Assembly (NCBI GenBank): GCA_965215035.1
Contig: OZ244040.1
Span: forward strand, 2,294,001-2,358,000
Reading direction: 5' to 3'
Length of the DNA stretch: 64,000 nt
Source: Azophilus sp965215035
GTDB taxonomy: Bacteria; Pseudomonadota; Gammaproteobacteria; Pseudomonadales; Azotimanducaceae
The notes beneath the pieces are model-generated. The model was not told where the DNA came from. It searched no databases and worked only from the letters and a program-made list of their open reading frames with translations. Shown here in pieces: positions 60,894 to 64,000 of the stretch; the stretch's first letter is position 1; the number at the start of each line of letters is the position of its first letter. The translations under genes and the position numbers were made by a program.

Positions 60894-61562
60894 CTACTCC
60901 TCCAGGTGCTTGAGATACCACTCGGCCGACAGGCGAATGTCTTTCCCACGAACGCGCTTCGCCAGTTTGGCATCGCCCTTTTTAAAGGCTTCCAGCAGCT
61001 TGTCATTGATGAATTCCGTACCGAGTTCCTCGTGGGCACGGTCTGCGCTGGCAAACAGGGAGTGCAGGTAGGGGCCGCTTTGTAGCCAAAGCGAGTCGAT
61101 CACCCGCAACAGTATGGGTGATGCCGCAATGTTGTATACAGCGAAATGAAACGCCCTGTTTGCGAGGAGTTTGTCATCCACGTCCCCGTGCATGATGGCC
61201 TTCATGAGTTTCCGGTTCAGAACTTCCAGTTCGAGTATGTCATCCTCGCCGATGCGCCCGGCGGCGAGGTAGACCGCCTCCGGCTCAATGATCGAGCGCA
61301 CCCTGATCAAGTCCTCGACCTTCTCCCGGGTCAGTGTCGCAATACGCATGGAACGGCTGCCCTGCATTTCGATGGCGTGCTCTGAAATGAGGCGGTGTAT
61401 TGCCTCGCGCACAGGCATGACGCTGGTACCCAGTTCGGTTGCCAGGCGGCGAATGGTGACCACCTCACCCGGCGCGAAGTGGCCGCGGACAATCGCGTTT
61501 CTCAATTCCTGGTAGACGCGGGCATGCAGCGTCTGGTTTTCCACTTTGCGAAGTACGTTCAT
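60894..61562 (-). CDS. GntR-family regulator, FCD subgroup
   Basis: This is a 222-residue regulator. The N-terminal winged HTH reads LHARVYQELRNAIVRGHFAP, GEVVTIRRLATELGTSVMPV, REAIHRLISEHAIEM. The FCD ligand domain reads RSIIEPEAVYLAAGRIGEDD, HFAVYNIAASPILLRVIDSL and YLHSLFASADRAHEELGTEF, with Asp/His-type metal-site residues. FCD regulators bind organic acids or amide-like metabolites. It is the first gene of a unit with the CocE hydrolase. Operator candidates lie upstream of it (61577-61596) and upstream of the divergent receptor (61811-61828), so it probably controls both. Confidence 0.9.
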   Translation of the reverse strand: MNVLRKVENQTLHARVYQELRNAIVRGHFAPGEVVTIRRLATELGTSVMPVREAIHRLISEHAIEMQGSRSMRIATLTREKVEDLIRVRSIIEPEAVYLAAGRIGEDDILELEVLNRKLMKAIMHGDVDDKLLANRAFHFAVYNIAASPILLRVIDSLWLQSGPYLHSLFASADRAHEELGTEFINDKLLEAFKKGDAKLAKRVRGKDIRLSAEWYLKHLEE

Positions 61563-61576
61563 CTTCCCACAACAGA

Positions 61577-61596
61577 ATATCGTGTTATCACATATC
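61577..61596. promoter_or_regulatory. Imperfect operator near GntR/FCD gene start
   Basis: ATATCGTGTTATCACATATC, 15 bp upstream of the regulator's ATG. On the minus strand it begins GATATGTGAT, the same ten bases as the perfect palindrome at 61811-61828, but the second half is degenerate. A weaker autoregulatory site is likely. Confidence 0.45.
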
Positions 61597-61626
61597 AGTT
61601 ATTACAACGTAGCATAAATGGAGCCA

Positions 61627-61753
61627 GCAAATCTCATTTTGGCGTCCAACTGCGCTGTTTGGCGCGTAACACCCCGCTTTTCCGGCTTGATTGGGGCCAA
61701 ATCGGTCGGGAAACCCCTCCTGTGAAGGGGCTGAAAGCCATGGTGAGAATCGC
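61627..61753 (+). mobile_element. 127-bp MITE-like element, copy 2
   Basis: It is the same length as the element at 34902-35028 and in reverse orientation to it. The terminal inverted repeats are GCAAATCTCATTTTGGC (61627-61643) and GCCATGGTGAGAATCGC (61737-61753). The internal sequence aligns with the first copy along its whole length, with scattered substitutions, so the two copies are diverged. It lies between the regulator gene and the operator/promoter of the TonB receptor. No coding capacity. Confidence 0.8.
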
Positions 61754-61810
61754 CGAAATCGAGCGGAGTACCTAGATGCGGCCCGCGGACGACTGTCAGC
61801 ACAGGTCTCT

Positions 61811-61828
61811 GATATGTGATCACATATC
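61811..61828. promoter_or_regulatory. Perfect 18-bp palindrome, FCD-regulator operator candidate
   Basis: GATATGTGATCACATATC is a perfect palindrome about 65 bp upstream of the TonB receptor start and immediately upstream of a promoter-like pair. It shares the first ten bases with the site next to the GntR/FCD gene, supporting one regulator for both. Confidence 0.6.
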
Positions 61829-61856
61829 TTGTTCTTTCCGAAAAACCTGCTATCCT
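61829..61856 (+). promoter_or_regulatory. Promoter candidate of the TonB receptor
   Basis: TTGTTC at 61829-61834 and TATCCT at 61851-61856 are separated by 16 bp, directly downstream of the palindrome and 36 bp upstream of the receptor's GTG start. Binding at the palindrome would cover the -35 region. Confidence 0.4.
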
Positions 61857-61892
61857 TTGCCCGGCAACTGATTCAGATCGTGGGGGAGTATC

Positions 61893-64000
61893 GTGGCCAG
61901 CAAACTCAGTTCGATCCGACACGGCGTAGTGCGCAACCTGGCAAGGCCCGCTGCATGCCTGTGCATGTTGGTGCCTGTCGTTTTCGGTGGTGCCCGGGAT
62001 GCCGTTGCACAGGAGGAAGCCGAAGCCGGGGTGCTCGAAGAAGTTATCGTCACCGCGACGAAACGGCAGACCGCCATTCAGGATGTTCCCATCAGCATGG
62101 CGGCGTTCACCTCGGAAGACATCATCGAGATGGGGGCGGTCGAGTTTGCCGACTATGCCACGGCGGTGCCCAATCTTTCCTTCGGCTTTTCCGGGGAGGG
62201 GCGGCAAACCTCGCGTCAGTTCCAGCTAAGGGGCATTTTTGGCAGTGATACCTCGGCCCTGTACATCAATGACACGCCGGTGCCGGTTACCATGGATCCC
62301 CGGGTGCTGGATGTTGAGCGCATCGAGGTACTGCGCGGGCCACAGGGTTCACTGTTCGGTTCCCGTTCCATGGGCGGGCTGGTGCGCCTGGTGACGAAGA
62401 AGCCCGACCCGGATCAGGTCGATGGTGCCCTGCATGCCCGCGTCGGCACCGTCAAAGGAGGCGGTGGGGATTATCTTGTCGACGGTTCCTTCAATATTCC
62501 GCTCGTGGCGGGCAAGGCCGCATTGCGCGGGTCTGCCTACTATGTCGCGGATGCGGGTTTTATCGACCGTCTCGTGGATCCGGATAGCTCCATAGTCAGC
62601 GGCGGGGATGCCAGTGGCGACGAGTACACCTCTAGGGAAATCAATGATGACGAGACGATCGGTTTGCAACTGTCCCTAGGCGTGCGGGCCACCGACAACA
62701 TCTATATCAGTCCCGGCGTCATCTACCAGAAGTTCGCATCGGACGGCCCCGCCTTTGTCGACGATGCAATAGATAACTTCGTGAAGGTACGCCAGCACGA
62801 CCTCGATGAGCAAGGAGAGGACGAATACTACCTGCTGAGCCTGGACCTTGAGATCGGGCTGGATTCGGGCACTGTTCTGTCGTCTACCACCTACTTCAAC
62901 CGGGAAACGGAAGACCTGGAGGACGGTACCCTGGCGATCGCGTTTCTGGGCCGCTCAACGATGCCCGTGCGCACCATCGAAGCCGGGGACGAAGACCGAA
63001 TCACCCAGGAAATTCGCTTCGTTTCGGAATTCAACGGGCCGTTTCAACTGGTGGCCGGCGCGTTCTACCAGAACGTCGACCGGGAGGGTGGTTTCCCGCC
63101 GGAATCATTCATCGAACCCGGCACGGCTTTCGACCTGTTTTTCGGTTTCGGCGGCCGATCCTTCTTCTCGCTGGATGTACTCGGGGAAAGCGAGGAGATC
63201 GGCATTTTCGGGGAAGCCAGCTATGAAATTAACGAAAAGCTGCAATTCATTGCCGGTGGCCGTTGGTTTGACATCGACATAGAGTCGTCGCGGAAGGATG
63301 GCGGGGCGCTGTTCGACCTGTACGGCACCGGGGAGATAGCCGGGGCAGAGTTCAGCCTGTCGGAGAACGGGTTCAACCCGCGCGTTGGCCTGCAGTGGTA
63401 CCCCGACGAGGGCGTTAATCTGTACGCCAATGCGGCCAAGGGCTACCGGCCCGGCGGCATTAACTCCGCCGCCACCGCATGCGAAGTGCTTGGCGTTGCA
63501 AACATACCGACTTCCTACAAATCCGATGACGTTTGGAGTTACGAACTGGGGGCCAAGACCGGCTGGGCGGACAACCGCGTGGTGGTGAATGTCGCCGCCT
63601 TCTTTATGGACTGGAACGACTTCCGGTCTCCGACGATCAATTGCGGCCTTGGTTTCGGTGCCTCGGAGAACACCGGCGAGGCGGAGAGCAAGGGCTTTGA
63701 ACTAGACGTTGTCCTGACACCCGCTGCCGGGCTCACGATATCCGCGGGAATTGGCTATACCGATGCCGAGATTACCGACGCCGGAGAGGCCAACAGTATT
63801 GCCAAGGGCGACCCGCTGCCGAATATACCCGAATGGACCGGGGTGGTAGCCATAGACCATGATTTTGCATTGACGAATGGCCTGGATGCGTTCTGGCGGG
63901 TGGATTACCGGTACATCGACAGCAGCATAAGCCGTAGCGGCCTGCATCGGCCCTCCTACGAATTGCTGAACCTGCGCGGCGGGGTGCGCCTGAAGAAGCT
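61893..64000 (+). CDS. TonB-dependent outer-membrane receptor (3' end beyond window)
   Basis: The frame is open from the GTG at 61893 (preceded by GGGGGAG) to the right edge, about 702 residues. The export signal (LARPAACLCMLVPVVFGGA) and TonB box-like EEVIVTATKRQTAIQDVPIS are followed by a plug with RQFQLRGIFGSDTSALYIND, RIEVLRGPQGSLFGSRSMGG and LVRLVTKKPDP. The barrel includes IYISPGVIYQ, PFQLVAGAFYQNVDREGG, LQFIAGGRWFDIDIE and GVNLYANAAKGYRPGGINS. It is the third TonB receptor of the window and probably controlled by the GntR/FCD protein together with the CocE hydrolase. The last barrel strands are missing only because the window ends. Confidence 0.92.
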   Translation, partial: MASKLSSIRHGVVRNLARPAACLCMLVPVVFGGARDAVAQEEAEAGVLEEVIVTATKRQTAIQDVPISMAAFTSEDIIEMGAVEFADYATAVPNLSFGFSGEGRQTSRQFQLRGIFGSDTSALYINDTPVPVTMDPRVLDVERIEVLRGPQGSLFGSRSMGGLVRLVTKKPDPDQVDGALHARVGTVKGGGGDYLVDGSFNIPLVAGKAALRGSAYYVADAGFIDRLVDPDSSIVSGGDASGDEYTSREINDDETIGLQLSLGVRATDNIYISPGVIYQKFASDGPAFVDDAIDNFVKVRQHDLDEQGEDEYYLLSLDLEIGLDSGTVLSSTTYFNRETEDLEDGTLAIAFLGRSTMPVRTIEAGDEDRITQEIRFVSEFNGPFQLVAGAFYQNVDREGGFPPESFIEPGTAFDLFFGFGGRSFFSLDVLGESEEIGIFGEASYEINEKLQFIAGGRWFDIDIESSRKDGGALFDLYGTGEIAGAEFSLSENGFNPRVGLQWYPDEGVNLYANAAKGYRPGGINSAATACEVLGVANIPTSYKSDDVWSYELGAKTGWADNRVVVNVAAFFMDWNDFRSPTINCGLGFGASENTGEAESKGFELDVVLTPAAGLTISAGIGYTDAEITDAGEANSIAKGDPLPNIPEWTGVVAIDHDFALTNGLDAFWRVDYRYIDSSISRSGLHRPSYELLNLRGGVRLKK

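Overview
The window is GC-rich and densely coded. It carries TonB-dependent receptors, Tat and lipoprotein signals, many periplasmic serine and metallo-peptidases, and many toxin-antitoxin modules. This fits a Gram-negative Pseudomonadota, most likely a marine or host-associated gammaproteobacterium; the taxonomic call is inference. No rRNA, tRNA, CRISPR array, integrase or complete insertion sequence was found.

Layout. 1-8.5 kb: a Schlafen AlbA_2-type protein (cut by the left edge), a start-less antitoxin relic, a RES-type toxin-antitoxin pair, two VapBC-type pairs, an HSL-type esterase flanked by two relics of AAA_14/DUF4143 ATPases, a luciferase-like oxidoreductase and a tandem Lrp/AsnC regulator. 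8.9-15.4 kb: a TonB receptor and prolyl oligopeptidase in one transcription unit, then hipBA with a clear inverted-repeat operator candidate. 15.8-34.8 kb: a peptidase block with an M20-like protein that lacks several metal ligands, three S9B peptidases, a gamma-glutamyltransferase-like enzyme, a beta-lactamase-fold lipoprotein, a CocE/S15 hydrolase, an M19 dipeptidase and an MFS carrier. A HigBA-like module sits between two 150-bp copies of the 5' end of the third S9 gene. 34.9-42.4 kb: a 127-bp MITE-like element, a CehA/McbA metallohydrolase, an alpha-L-iduronidase-like GH39 enzyme, a Tat-exported D-amino-acid aldolase/racemase-like PLP enzyme and an Eis-type acetyltransferase.

42.7-50.9 kb is a divergent catabolic locus. 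On the minus strand are a TonB receptor, an MFS carrier and a SIS-domain protein; on the plus strand are a GntR/UTRA regulator, an isochorismatase-like hydrolase, a PfkB kinase, a nucleoside phosphorylase-like enzyme and an SDR dehydrogenase. A perfect palindrome lies between the two arms. The enzyme set suggests uptake and breakdown of a nucleoside-like compound. 50.9-54.0 kb is debris: mosaic pseudogenes made of pieces of the S9, CocE, GH39 and SIS genes, plus a split GIY-YIG gene.

54.1-58.6 kb is the most interesting stretch: a small basic-tailed protein of unknown family translationally coupled to a SIR2-like protein with a zinc-ribbon-like insert, followed by a DNA methyltransferase and a Bpu10I-like restriction endonuclease. 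It reads as a defence island. 58.7-64 kb: a GntR/FCD regulator with a CocE hydrolase, a second copy of the 127-bp MITE-like element in opposite orientation, a perfect 18-bp operator candidate, and a TonB receptor that runs off the right edge.

Taken together, the receptors, exported peptidases, gamma-glutamyl and D-amino-acid enzymes and carriers look like a scavenging region for peptides and related amides, interleaved with mobile and defence modules that have been repeatedly duplicated and broken.
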